A program made the translations under genes and the position numbers. A stretch of DNA of 64,000 bases. Source: Shewanella khirikhana. GTDB lineage: Bacteria; Pseudomonadota; Gammaproteobacteria; Enterobacterales; Shewanellaceae. The stretch lies in the NCBI RefSeq assembly GCF_003957745.1, contig NZ_CP020373.1, positions 3,085,501 through 3,149,500 of the forward strand, given 5' to 3'. Under the pieces are notes generated by a model. It was not told where the DNA came from. It was given only the letters and a program-made list of their open reading frames with translations, and did no database searches. The first letter of the stretch is position 1, and every line of letters begins with the position of its first letter. This document shows positions 25,587 to 33,814 of this stretch, piece by piece.

Positions 25587-26279
25587 TTAACCGTTAACCA
25601 CGGCGCGGCCGCTGAGGAAATCGCACACCTGACCATCGACAATCTGAATATTGCGCTCGGCGCGGCGGGCCAGCTCGCCATCGTGGGTCACCATAATGAT
25701 GGTGGTGCCCTTGCGGTTAATATCTTCCAGCAGCTCCATCACCTGACGCGCCATCAGTGAGTCGAGATTCCCCGTGGGTTCATCCGCCAGCAGAAAACGC
25801 GGCTTACCGGCCAGCGCCCTGGCAATGGCCACCCGCTGCTGCTGACCACCGGAAAGCTGAGATGGCAGATGGCTTTGGCGCGCGGCCAGCCCCACCTGGG
25901 ATAACGCCTCTTCCACCCGCCGTTTACGCTCGGCGCCATTAAAGCCGCGATAGCGCAGCGGCAGCTCGACGTTTTCGGCCAGATTCAAATCGGGGATAAG
26001 ATTAAAGCCCTGAAAAATAAAACCAATCTTATGGTTTCTTACCTTGGCTGCGCCACTGTCGCTCAGGTTCGCCACATTCTCACCGTCGAGCCAATATTCG
26101 CCACCGGAAGCATTCTCCAGCAACCCGGCAATGTTCAGAAAGGTGGTTTTACCTGAGCCGGAAGGACCGGTCACCGCCACAAATTCCCCTTCATTCACCT
26201 GCAGGTTAAAGTCGCGCAGGGCGTGGGTTTCCACCAGATCGGTACGAAAGAGTTTGTTGATATTTTTCATGCTTAACAT
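25587..26279 (-). CDS. ABC exporter ATP-binding protein (MacB/LolD type)
   Basis: The 230-residue ATPase shows Walker A GPSGSGKTT near residue 38, Q-loop FQGFNLIPDL near 89, signature LSGGQQQRVAIARAL near 142 and Walker B FLLADEPTGNLDS near 162. It energises the two following permeases. AAGGAA precedes the ATG at 26279. This family is typical of export of macrolides, antimicrobial peptides or lipoproteins. Confidence 0.95.
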   Translation of the reverse strand: MLSMKNINKLFRTDLVETHALRDFNLQVNEGEFVAVTGPSGSGKTTFLNIAGLLENASGGEYWLDGENVANLSDSGAAKVRNHKIGFIFQGFNLIPDLNLAENVELPLRYRGFNGAERKRRVEEALSQVGLAARQSHLPSQLSGGQQQRVAIARALAGKPRFLLADEPTGNLDSLMARQVMELLEDINRKGTTIIMVTHDGELARRAERNIQIVDGQVCDFLSGRAVVNG

Positions 26280-26303
26280 GGTGTTATTCCTTTTCTTTAT
26301 GGC

Positions 26304-26438
26304 TTAACGCAGCAGCCAGAGTCCCAATTCGTTAAATTCAATCATCCCAACAGCCAGGGCCTGAATCAGCAGCGATATACCCAGCATCAGGCCACTCAGC
26401 GCAAAATCGGGGATCTGTTTAATCAGTCTGTAATTCAT
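26304..26438 (-). CDS. Candidate 44-residue single-helix membrane peptide
   Basis: Starting MNYRLIKQIPDF, this short frame encodes one long hydrophobic segment (about residues 14-35) and a C-terminal LWLLR. Its ATG (26438-26436) shares a base with the stop of the fusion-protein gene (TGATG), so translation is probably coupled, and it ends 24 bases before the ATPase gene. The position inside a tight operon supports a real gene, perhaps an accessory subunit of the exporter. No family is recognised and conservation could not be tested. Confidence 0.5.
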   Translation of the reverse strand: MNYRLIKQIPDFALSGLMLGISLLIQALAVGMIEFNELGLWLLR

Positions 26439-27700
26439 CAGTAAAGCCTTACCCGGTCGGCTTTTTTCAGCGTTTCTGCGCCGGAAATCACCCACTCATC
26501 ACCTTCATTGGCCCCATCGATAATCTGCACATGGCTGACACTGCGGGCACCGAGCTTGATGGGAGTACGGCTGGCGCTGTCTCCTTCGACCCTGTACACC
26601 TGACCGGATGGGTCGGTAATAAAGCTGCCGCGGCGCACCATCAGCACATTTTCTAAATTTTCCAGCAGGATACGGGCTGACAGGCGCTGGTTTTGACGCA
26701 GCTTAAGCCCCTCGGCATCCTTAAAACGTACCCGGGTCAGTACCTGGCCGCCCTGCACTTCGGGCGAGATGGAGGACAGCACACCGGCCGCCTTGTCGCC
26801 GCCCAAATCCAGCTCCACTTCCATCCCCAGCCCCAGTTCATCGGCGTAGGATTCGGACACCGCCAGCTCGGCTTCAAAGGCGCTGAGATCCACCACTGTC
26901 AGGATTGCCTGACCACGGGCGAGGCGGGCCTTTTGTTCGGTAAGCCAGTTGCCGATGATGCCGTCCACCGGCGCCTTGATATCCAGCGCAGTCACCTGAC
27001 GGCGCAGATCTTCCACCAGCAGCTGCTGACGCTTATGTTCCAACTGTTTGTTTTTAAGTTCGAAAGCCAAAGTGTCTCGCATCAGCGCCACTTCCTGCTC
27101 GGCATGGGCATAGTTGAGCTTGGCTTTTTTGAAATCGTCTTTGGTCTTTTCAAAGTCGATGCGACTGATAAGGTCTTTCTGGATCAGGATGTCGCCACGG
27201 CGGCTTTCGCGCTCGGCGGCTTCCAGCTCGACCCGGGCGGTGTCCAGCACCTGCTGGGCGCTGAGCTGCTGACGACGGGCATCGAGCATGGCGCGCTCCA
27301 CATCACCGCTGAGGGCGTCGAGGCGGGCCTGCTCCTGAGCCAGGTTGCTGGTCAGCAGCGGACTGTCGATGACGGCAACACGCTGACCTTTTGTCACGGC
27401 ATCGCCAGGGCGGGCTTCCAGGGTCACCATGCCTTCTTCGGGGGTGTAGAGAATGGGCGCATTGGCGGCGACAATCTTGCCATTGGCGATGATGTCCCGC
27501 ACCAGGGTGCCGCGAGTCACAGTGGCGGTGACCAGGTCGCTGCGCTTGGCCGAATGGGCGGCGCCATCCACATTGCCCATGGCCCACACTGCGGCCACGG
27601 CGGCAAGCGCTACGCCGCCAAGCGTCCATACGAGGCGTTTATGTCGTTTCGGTGCCAGCACCTTGTCCTGTCCACTGGTGTCCCTGATCATCGCTTCCAT
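26438..27700 (-). CDS. HlyD/MacA-type periplasmic adaptor (membrane-fusion protein)
   Basis: The 420-residue adaptor has an N-terminal membrane anchor (about 24-45), a lipoyl-like first half with LVRDIIANGKIVAANAPIL, and a long coiled-coil hairpin (about 125-245) rich in Gln/Arg/Glu. The second lipoyl half has IKAPVDGIIGNWL near 247, and a beta-barrel region follows. It should bridge the MacB-type transporter to an outer-membrane channel such as TolC. It is the first gene of the exporter operon and follows the sigma-54 promoter. Confidence 0.92.
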   Translation of the reverse strand: MEAMIRDTSGQDKVLAPKRHKRLVWTLGGVALAAVAAVWAMGNVDGAAHSAKRSDLVTATVTRGTLVRDIIANGKIVAANAPILYTPEEGMVTLEARPGDAVTKGQRVAVIDSPLLTSNLAQEQARLDALSGDVERAMLDARRQQLSAQQVLDTARVELEAAERESRRGDILIQKDLISRIDFEKTKDDFKKAKLNYAHAEQEVALMRDTLAFELKNKQLEHKRQQLLVEDLRRQVTALDIKAPVDGIIGNWLTEQKARLARGQAILTVVDLSAFEAELAVSESYADELGLGMEVELDLGGDKAAGVLSSISPEVQGGQVLTRVRFKDAEGLKLRQNQRLSARILLENLENVLMVRRGSFITDPSGQVYRVEGDSASRTPIKLGARSVSHVQIIDGANEGDEWVISGAETLKKADRVRLY

Positions 27701-27752
27701 CCCCGACCGGAGTGTCCGGTCATGTTATTTGTCTTTTGGATGCAGCTAACAA

Positions 27753-27769
27753 TTCAAGTGACGTGCCAA
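27753..27769 (-). promoter_or_regulatory. Sigma-54 (-24/-12) promoter of the exporter operon
   Basis: The minus strand reads TTGGCACG-tcac-TTGAA, which matches the -24 element TGGCAC and, after the exact 5-base spacer, the -12 element TTGC with C replaced by A. It lies about 55 bases before the adaptor start codon. The operon encodes its own NtrC-type activator. Confidence 0.75.
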
Positions 27770-27821
27770 CTTTTAAAATATTTATTTTTCATACAGTTAA
27801 GCAATTCAACTTCAGCATTTC

Positions 27822-27887
27822 GCTGTCCGCGGACAAATGAAAGTGTCCGATCTAACTGAAAGTGTCCGCGTGCTGGAGGTGTCCGGA
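27822..27887 (-). promoter_or_regulatory. Phased TGTCCG array, probable activator (UAS) sites
   Basis: Four TGTCCG words start at 27822, 27842, 27861 and 27878, about two helical turns apart. The first is a perfect 12-base palindrome TGTCCGCGGACA and the last a 10-base palindrome TGTCCGGACA. The middle two share TGAAAGTGTCCG. The array lies 55-130 bases upstream of the sigma-54 promoter, the normal position for NtrC-family enhancers. Confidence 0.7.
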
Positions 27888-28231
27888 CAGCCCGCGTACA
27901 CCCTCGCCCTGGCGGCAGCTAAAAGCGACACGGCTTTGTGCGGGCAAAAAGTGAGGGCAAGAAAAGTGAAGGCAAAAAAAGTCAGGCCAAGAAAGTGAGG
28001 CCGAGAAAGTAATGCAGAGATAGTGAGGGATTAGGCTGGGGGGAAGCGGTAAAACTGCACAAAACGGATCAACGCCAGCAAGCACAAACAAGCACCACTG
28101 AATACAACAAAGCCGCCACTAAATACAACAAAGCCGCCACTTGGCATGCTTCATCAGCAAGGCAGTGGCGGCTATATTTCCAGAGCACGGCTATATCTCT
28201 AAAGCCTGAACGGCTCAGGGGTCAATGTCGA
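27888..28231. other. Gene-free region between the exporter operon and the MAPEG gene
   Basis: No gene is apparent. It contains six degenerate copies of a 14-base unit like AAAGTGAGGCCAAG (27948-28033) and a 21-base direct repeat (28100-28120 and 28121-28141). A long hairpin AGCCGCCACT / AGTGGCGGCT (28132-28173) may terminate the MAPEG gene, though its T tract is poor. Confidence 0.6.
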
Positions 28232-28615
28232 TTAAAACGCCTGTGCCAACAGGGTAAAGCTGGCAATAATGCCCACAAACCAGAGGCTTGAGCGAAGCTT
28301 ATCGGTATCGTAAAGGTAGGCCAGCTGATAACCAATACGGGCAACTACATGCACCACAGCGGCGATTTCTGCCGTTCCATTGACCTTGTCAGTGGCCAGT
28401 ACCGCAAGCGTCGCCAAGCCAAAAATCAGCAAAGACTCAAAGGCATTCTGGTGAGCCGCCAGCGCCCGGGCACCAAAGCCTTCGAGCTTCGCCTGCTGGC
28501 TGCGGGGATGGTGGTTATCGTAGCCGCCCATCCTGGCCATGGCGACGGCCACAGGCCCCTTGGCCAGATAAGGCAGCAACATGGCAATCATGAGGCAGGT
28601 GAGCAAAATGGTCAT
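28232..28615 (-). CDS. MAPEG-family membrane protein
   Basis: The 127-residue protein has four predicted helices and typical MAPEG features: an Asn/His-rich loop RMGGYDNHHPRSQQAK near residue 28, then GFGARALAAHQNAFESLLIF near 48, and ARIGYQLAYLYD near 91 before the last helix. Relatives include microsomal glutathione transferases and eicosanoid enzymes; the bacterial subgroup has no assigned substrate. It is a single gene. Confidence 0.92.
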   Translation of the reverse strand: MTILLTCLMIAMLLPYLAKGPVAVAMARMGGYDNHHPRSQQAKLEGFGARALAAHQNAFESLLIFGLATLAVLATDKVNGTAEIAAVVHVVARIGYQLAYLYDTDKLRSSLWFVGIIASFTLLAQAF

Positions 28616-28709
28616 AATCAGCTTCCCGATAGCAAATAGATGGACGAATATTCATTTGTGTTTTTGGGTATTTAGCCAGCTAATGGGGTGATACACAAGG
28701 GAGACTGAG

Positions 28710-29357
28710 ATGGAAAAATTGCACGCCATTTTTATCCATGGCCTGGGGCGGACGCCGCTGTCGGGCTTGCCACTGCTGCTGACATTGCGGCGGGCCGGTA
28801 TTCAGTGCCATGTTGTCGCATACCTTGCCGCCACCGAATCGGTCGAAAGCATTGCCGGGCGGCTTGCCCGAAAAATCAATGCATTGGGGCCTGATACGCC
28901 CTATGTACTTATCGGCCACTCCCTCGGCGGCGTGATAAGCCGCTACCTGCTGACAGGCCCTGCGCCGCCAGCCAATCTGCCACAAAAACTCTTTTTACTG
29001 GGCTCTCCGGTTAACCCGGCAAGACTGGCGATTGGCCTTAAACATCGCGCACTGTTCAGGCTATTCAGTGGCGATGCGGGTCAGCTACTTGGCAGCGGTG
29101 ACAGAATGGCCGCCATAGGTGCACCCAGTGCGCTGTTGGGTGTTCCCTGCTGCGCCTTTGTCGGCATGAAGGGCATCAGTAACAAAGCCATAGCGCCCTT
29201 TTATGGCGAAAGTAACGATGGCGTGGTGGCATTCAGCGAAGTTACCGCCCCCTGGTTGACGCAGGACGACCGCTGTGAACTGGTGAAGGTGCCGCTGCCC
29301 CATACCCTGCTGCCCGCCAGCAGCGCCATCGGCAAGGCGATACTCTCGAGGCTTTAG
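28710..29357 (+). CDS. Alpha/beta-hydrolase, lipase-like
   Basis: The 215-residue hydrolase starts directly with the oxyanion-side segment AIFIHGLGRTPLSG. The nucleophile Ser lies in GHSLGG near residue 71. A likely acid Asp is in GESNDGVVAF near 171 and the His in PLPHTLLP near 198. No signal peptide is seen. The family includes small cytosolic lipases and esterases, and the substrate is unknown. Confidence 0.88.
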   Translation: MEKLHAIFIHGLGRTPLSGLPLLLTLRRAGIQCHVVAYLAATESVESIAGRLARKINALGPDTPYVLIGHSLGGVISRYLLTGPAPPANLPQKLFLLGSPVNPARLAIGLKHRALFRLFSGDAGQLLGSGDRMAAIGAPSALLGVPCCAFVGMKGISNKAIAPFYGESNDGVVAFSEVTAPWLTQDDRCELVKVPLPHTLLPASSAIGKAILSRL

Positions 29358-29382
29358 TGGCAGGCTTTGGAAACCCACGGAT

Positions 29383-29422
29383 ATAAAAAAGCCCGGAACG
29401 GCCAACATGCTCAGATCCGGGC
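29383..29422 (-). terminator. Terminator of the Ntn-amidohydrolase gene
   Basis: The minus strand has arms GCCCGGA / TCCGGGC followed by six T residues. Confidence 0.85.
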
Positions 29423-29440
29423 AAGGCAAATTGGTAAAAC

Positions 29441-30577
29441 TCAAATTTTCGGAGGAATAAGCTTCTCAATATCCTGAGTTTTTTCACGATCAAGCGGCAG
29501 CCGCACAACCGTTTTGGCATCGAAATCGAGACTATTGAAATCCAGCTCACGCACCCGCCGGTTGTGCATGGTGTGATAGTGCATCACCAGATTTTTGGTG
29601 TCGTAAGCTGTGGTCCAGATGGTGGAGCTGCGCATGCCTTGCTGGTTCACTTCCCCACCGCCCTCGGCAGCCGTGCCCACGGTCAGGTTAAAGTTATCCA
29701 GCACCCTGAAAATCTCGTACAGGGTTTCGGGACCATCGGCGGTTTTGCGCGCCGAACTGGCGTAGGCCGCCGCACGCAGGAAACGCGATGGCGAGGTCAA
29801 ATCGCCGGGCAAGCCATAGAGTCGCTCACCGGCACCGAATTTGATGGCCTTGATATCTTTGGCATGGCGATGCGGCAGCGGCTCATCCAGATTGACGTAG
29901 TTGAGCAGATTGTTCATGTGCCAATCGTAATTGGGGCCGTTGGTCACCACCCCCAGGGGTGCCTCATGCACCTTGGTTACCCCTTGGGTAAACTCCACCA
30001 CAATCGCCTTGCCGCGACTGTCTGTCAGGAAAATATGTACCGGTGGCTCGCCGCCAATCGCCTCGACATGCACCCCCACCACGGCAATTTTTGCCAGCGC
30101 GGCACGCACCTCATCTGTGTTGGAGAAGTTGCTCAAGAGATAGGGCGCCAGCGCCAAAATCGGCACTGAATTGGCGGATTTTTTCGGATCATAATCGGCG
30201 TATTTGGCAAAGCCCTCGTGGTAGAACAGATTCGCCGTCAGGCCCTTTTCGTTCATACCATCGATCAGCAGGTCTTTATTCAGCGCATCGACACCGACAA
30301 AGCCAAATTTTGTCTGCCAGGATAAACCCTGTTTGCCATCCGGCAGCTCGGTATTGATTTGATAACCCCGCGGCACAATAGCGAGACGCGAATTCAAATC
30401 AAAGGTGCCCCACTCCTCGGTGCGGCCAAAAATCACGGCACCATCCTCGGCTATCAGAGTGACACCGGTACAGGCTGTGGCGCTTTGAATGGGGACTGAG
30501 GCGGCAAACACCACAGCAACTGCGGCGCACAGGGCCTTAAGCTGAGGTTTCCATTTGGCATGCAAAGCTTTACTCAT
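29441..30577 (-). CDS. Choloylglycine/penicillin V acylase-like linear amide hydrolase
   Basis: The 378-residue precursor has a signal peptide ending ATA, placing Cys36 (CTGVTLIAEDG) at the mature N-terminus, where Ntn hydrolases of this family use it as nucleophile. Further family features are FGRTEEWG near 50, NEKGLTANLFYH near 110 and TNGPNYDWHMNNL near 212. It is probably periplasmic. Relatives cleave bile-salt amides, penicillin V or acyl-homoserine lactones; which of these applies cannot be told. It diverges from the AraC gene. Confidence 0.9.
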   Translation of the reverse strand: MSKALHAKWKPQLKALCAAVAVVFAASVPIQSATACTGVTLIAEDGAVIFGRTEEWGTFDLNSRLAIVPRGYQINTELPDGKQGLSWQTKFGFVGVDALNKDLLIDGMNEKGLTANLFYHEGFAKYADYDPKKSANSVPILALAPYLLSNFSNTDEVRAALAKIAVVGVHVEAIGGEPPVHIFLTDSRGKAIVVEFTQGVTKVHEAPLGVVTNGPNYDWHMNNLLNYVNLDEPLPHRHAKDIKAIKFGAGERLYGLPGDLTSPSRFLRAAAYASSARKTADGPETLYEIFRVLDNFNLTVGTAAEGGGEVNQQGMRSSTIWTTAYDTKNLVMHYHTMHNRRVRELDFNSLDFDAKTVVRLPLDREKTQDIEKLIPPKI

Positions 30578-30930
30578 AATCCATTCTCCGTATTAACACT
30601 CCAGCGCCAGCCGAGCGGTATGGCGTAAGATAACCATTTGACTTTACGGTGAATAAATCGCCAAGCCCAATAGTCTGAAAGTACGAAGCCACAGGAACAG
30701 TGACCTGGATTACAAAAAAGGCCGTGCCATCACCGACGAAGGATTGATGTGCTTGAGCGCCAACAGCCGCTGGCGCAATCGAAGGGTTCCGGGCAAAGAC
30801 AAAGACACAGTGGCGCCGGTATCAGCCATGAAGCAGAATTTGGTTTAATGGCAACGGGATGCAACAATCAGTTGATGCAAAGCCAACGCAGGCTCAGATC
30901 CATGACCCGAACTAATCGGACGGCCCCACG
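30578..30930. other. Divergent intergenic region, amidohydrolase / AraC
   Basis: These 353 bases show no gene, repeat or clear operator. A short open frame from 30749 overlaps the AraC start and lacks a ribosome-binding site. The region should hold both promoters. Confidence 0.5.
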
Positions 30931-31857
30931 ATGACCCACTCAGCTTCCGCTCAAACCGATACCATTCCCGAGGTTTGGTTCAGTGCGCCTTCACTGCCGG
31001 AGCTTGGGTTTGAAATCATGCCCCTTGAGCACCTCTACCAGCGGGCACTGGCAGCGCCGGTTGACTTTGCCGCCCAGCCGCACCGGATCCAGTTTTACAA
31101 TATGCTGCTGATTACCTCGGGCTCGGGCGAGCACTTCATTGATTTTCAGCGCTATCCGGTCAGCTCGGGCTCATTGGTGCTTATCAATCAGGGCCAGGTA
31201 CACGCATTCGATACCCAAAACCGGCCACAGGGATTTTTGCTGCTGTTTACCAAAGCCTTTCTGGACGATGTGCTTAACCGCATCGACGTGCAACTGTTTG
31301 CGCCAAGCCAGTTTGTGATGAGCTATCAGCCCAGCTTTTGCCTGTCGAGCGACACCTGCCACGCCATGGAGCAGCTGATTGTTGCAGTGGTGTCCGAGTT
31401 TGGCCGACGCGCTCCCAATCCCACCTTTTTGAAGGTGCTGTTTGCGGCGCTGTTAACCAAGGCGAGCGAAGCAAGGCCCGAACTTAAGCACCATAAGCTG
31501 GCGCATCATCACGGCATACTGTTCGAGCGCTTTGTACATATGCTGCAAAAAGCGCTGACAAATACCAGCGCCGGGAATACCCCTCTAAGCGCCACCTCCG
31601 GCGCCCACCAATATGCCGAGAAACTGGGGACCAGCTATAAAACCCTTAACCTTATCTGCAAAGCGGCAACCGGTAAAACTGCCAAGCAACTGATTGATGA
31701 ACATCGTATTTTGGAAGCGAAACTCAGGCTCAGAGTCGATACGTTACAGGTTCAGCAGTTGGCGGGCTTGCTTGGTTTTGATGAGCCAAGCAACTTCGTC
31801 AAATACTTTAAAAAGCATACTGGCATGACTCCGAATCAGTTCAGGCATACGGAATAA
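30931..31857 (+). CDS. AraC-family transcriptional regulator
   Basis: The 308-residue regulator has an N-terminal cupin-like sensing domain (IQFYNMLLITSGSGEHFIDFQRYPV near residue 50) and a C-terminal double helix-turn-helix (about 220-306). The tail LLGFDEPSNFVKYFKKHTGMTPNQFR is the family signature. The downstream NTF2-like and dioxygenase genes, in the same direction, are possible targets. Confidence 0.93.
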   Translation: MTHSASAQTDTIPEVWFSAPSLPELGFEIMPLEHLYQRALAAPVDFAAQPHRIQFYNMLLITSGSGEHFIDFQRYPVSSGSLVLINQGQVHAFDTQNRPQGFLLLFTKAFLDDVLNRIDVQLFAPSQFVMSYQPSFCLSSDTCHAMEQLIVAVVSEFGRRAPNPTFLKVLFAALLTKASEARPELKHHKLAHHHGILFERFVHMLQKALTNTSAGNTPLSATSGAHQYAEKLGTSYKTLNLICKAATGKTAKQLIDEHRILEAKLRLRVDTLQVQQLAGLLGFDEPSNFVKYFKKHTGMTPNQFRHTE

Positions 31858-31953
31858 GGTTCGATTTTTACCATTTTCACTCCGGTTCTGACCTGCATTG
31901 CTGCCGCCAAAGCGGCGATGCTATCCCCCTGTCGAAATCACCGGGTCAACACC

Positions 31954-32811
31954 ATGAAAATCTCATCCATCGCCACTTTGTTTGCTGCCATGATTTTGGG
32001 CGGCAGCGCTATTGCGGCACCCCAGGGGGAATCCACCATGCCTCTATCCAACCATGAAAAAGCCGTTGCCCTGCTGAACGCCATTGAAACTGGCGACCAG
32101 CATGCCGTGGGCTATATCAACGCCCAGAGTTACACCCAACACAACCTGGCGGTAGCCGATGGCGTGGCGGGTTTTACTGCCCTGCTGGCACAATTGCCCC
32201 CAGGCAGTGCCCGGGTAAATGTGGTGCGAGCCTTCGAGGATGGTGACTTTGTTTTTACCCACACCGACTACGACTTTTTCGGCCCCGAAGTCGGCTTCGA
32301 TCTGTTCCGCTTTGAAAATGGCAAAATTGTCGAACACTGGGACAACCTGGCACAGAAAACGGCGCCAAACCCCAGCGGCCGCACCCAACTTGATGGTCCA
32401 ACCGCCGCCACCTCCCTGAAGCTGACTGCAGCCAACAAAGCCCTGGTGGCTCAGTTTGTCGAGCAGGTGCTGGTGCAAGGTCATTACGACCAGCTGGACC
32501 AGTTTATCGAGGGTGAAAATTACCATCAGCACAACAGCATGATTGCCGATGGACTCTCAGGCCTTGCCAATGCCATTGAGGCCATGCAGGCGCAGGGCGT
32601 CACCATGAGTTATTCCAAGGTGCACAAGGTACTGGGAGAAGGGAATTTCGTGCTGACCATCAGCGAAGGCGACTTTGCCGGTAAGCCAACTTCTTACTAC
32701 GATTTATTCCGGGTTGAAGAGAACAAAATTGTCGAGCACTGGGACGTGATTGAGCAGATCCCACCAAGCTCAGAATGGAAAAACGCCAACGGCAAGTTTG
32801 GCAACCTGTAA
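31954..32811 (+). CDS. Secreted tandem SnoaL/NTF2-like protein
   Basis: The 285-residue precursor has a signal peptide (to about residue 22) and two consecutive SnoaL-like domains. Each carries the pattern 'YIN...YTQHN...ADG..G' (about 55-70 and 190-205) and ends with 'DLFRxExxKIVEHWD' (about 128 and 258). An internal duplication is therefore evident. Relatives are small-molecule-binding or polyketide-cyclase-like proteins; no activity can be assigned. Confidence 0.85.
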   Translation: MKISSIATLFAAMILGGSAIAAPQGESTMPLSNHEKAVALLNAIETGDQHAVGYINAQSYTQHNLAVADGVAGFTALLAQLPPGSARVNVVRAFEDGDFVFTHTDYDFFGPEVGFDLFRFENGKIVEHWDNLAQKTAPNPSGRTQLDGPTAATSLKLTAANKALVAQFVEQVLVQGHYDQLDQFIEGENYHQHNSMIADGLSGLANAIEAMQAQGVTMSYSKVHKVLGEGNFVLTISEGDFAGKPTSYYDLFRVEENKIVEHWDVIEQIPPSSEWKNANGKFGNL

Positions 32812-32884
32812 TCCGAACCTGGCAGCGGACCGCCAAGAATGGTTCGCTGCTTTGACTGACAACAGCAAGGCAACAGATAACGCC

Positions 32885-33697
32885 ATGAATACCAGCACCC
32901 TTAACGCCACGACTGCGCCCGTGCTTTTTATCCCCCATGGTGGTGGGCCCTTGCCACTGCTTGGCGATCCGGGGCATCAGGAATTGGTGGCCTTTCTCAA
33001 AGCCCTGCCCGCCAGTTTGCCTAAGCCTGACGCCATCCTGGTGATAAGCGCCCATTGGGAAGAAAGCCAGCCGACGATTACCGGCGCCGAGCAGCCCGGA
33101 CTGATTTATGACTACTACGGCTTTGCGCCTGAGAGCTATCAGATACGTTATCCGGCTCCGGGCCAGCCGGTGCTGGCGCGGCGGATAAAGGGGCTGCTGG
33201 CAGAAGCTGGTATAGCGGCTCATATTGATAATGAGCGCGGCTTTGACCATGGCATGTTTGTGCCGCTGGCCTTGATGTACCCAGAGGCCAATATTCCCTG
33301 CGTGCAGCTGTCACTGGTGAAAGGGCTAAGCCCTGCGCAGCACATCGCCATCGGCAAGGCACTCGCAGCGCTGAAAAACGACAATGTGCTTATTCTTGGT
33401 TCGGGCTTTTCATTCCACAACCTGCGTGAGTTTCGAAATGGCGCCACCCAAGACCTGCTGAATCTCGCCTTCGAAGACTGGCTTGCCGGTTGCCTGCTGG
33501 ACACAAATACCGATGCGGCCGCCAAAGCATCGGCGCTTATCCACTGGCAGCAAGCCCCGGGGGCGCTGCATTGCCATCCCAGAGAAGAGCATCTGTTACC
33601 GCTGCATCTGTGTTTCGGCGCCGCAGGCGATGCCCCCGCCCGTCAAATCTTCGATGGCCATATTCTTGGCAAGAAGAGCTCCGGCTGGCAGTGGTGA
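32885..33697 (+). CDS. DODA-type extradiol ring-cleavage dioxygenase
   Basis: The 270-residue enzyme belongs to the class III extradiol family (4,5-DOPA dioxygenase, YgiD). The metal-binding histidines are seen in FIPHGGGPLP near residue 17 and SAHWEESQP near 57. Catalytic His motifs are GFDHGMFVPL near 120 and HPREEHLLPLH near 232. The ATG at 32885 was chosen because the upstream in-frame extension to 32750 overlaps the previous gene. The natural substrate may be a catechol derivative. It ends at a strong terminator. Confidence 0.9.
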   Translation: MNTSTLNATTAPVLFIPHGGGPLPLLGDPGHQELVAFLKALPASLPKPDAILVISAHWEESQPTITGAEQPGLIYDYYGFAPESYQIRYPAPGQPVLARRIKGLLAEAGIAAHIDNERGFDHGMFVPLALMYPEANIPCVQLSLVKGLSPAQHIAIGKALAALKNDNVLILGSGFSFHNLREFRNGATQDLLNLAFEDWLAGCLLDTNTDAAAKASALIHWQQAPGALHCHPREEHLLPLHLCFGAAGDAPARQIFDGHILGKKSSGWQW

Positions 33698-33753
33698 CTG
33701 ATGGCTGGCAGTGGTAACTGATGATTGACGAAGCTAATCCACTGCATGAAAAC

Positions 33754-33781
33754 AAAAAGGCGACCTGCGGGTCGCCTTTTT
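33754..33781. terminator. Bidirectional terminator between the dioxygenase and btuF genes
   Basis: A perfect hairpin AAAAAGGCGACC-tgcg-GGTCGCCTTTTT. Confidence 0.92.
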
Positions 33782-33814
33782 GTTTGATTAATGACCTAGC
33801 TTGAGGAGCGACTA

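Noticed and set aside
26693..27859. 388-codon open frame on the plus strand
   Set aside because: It is opposite the membrane-fusion protein gene and runs into its promoter region; the membrane-fusion protein is clearly real.
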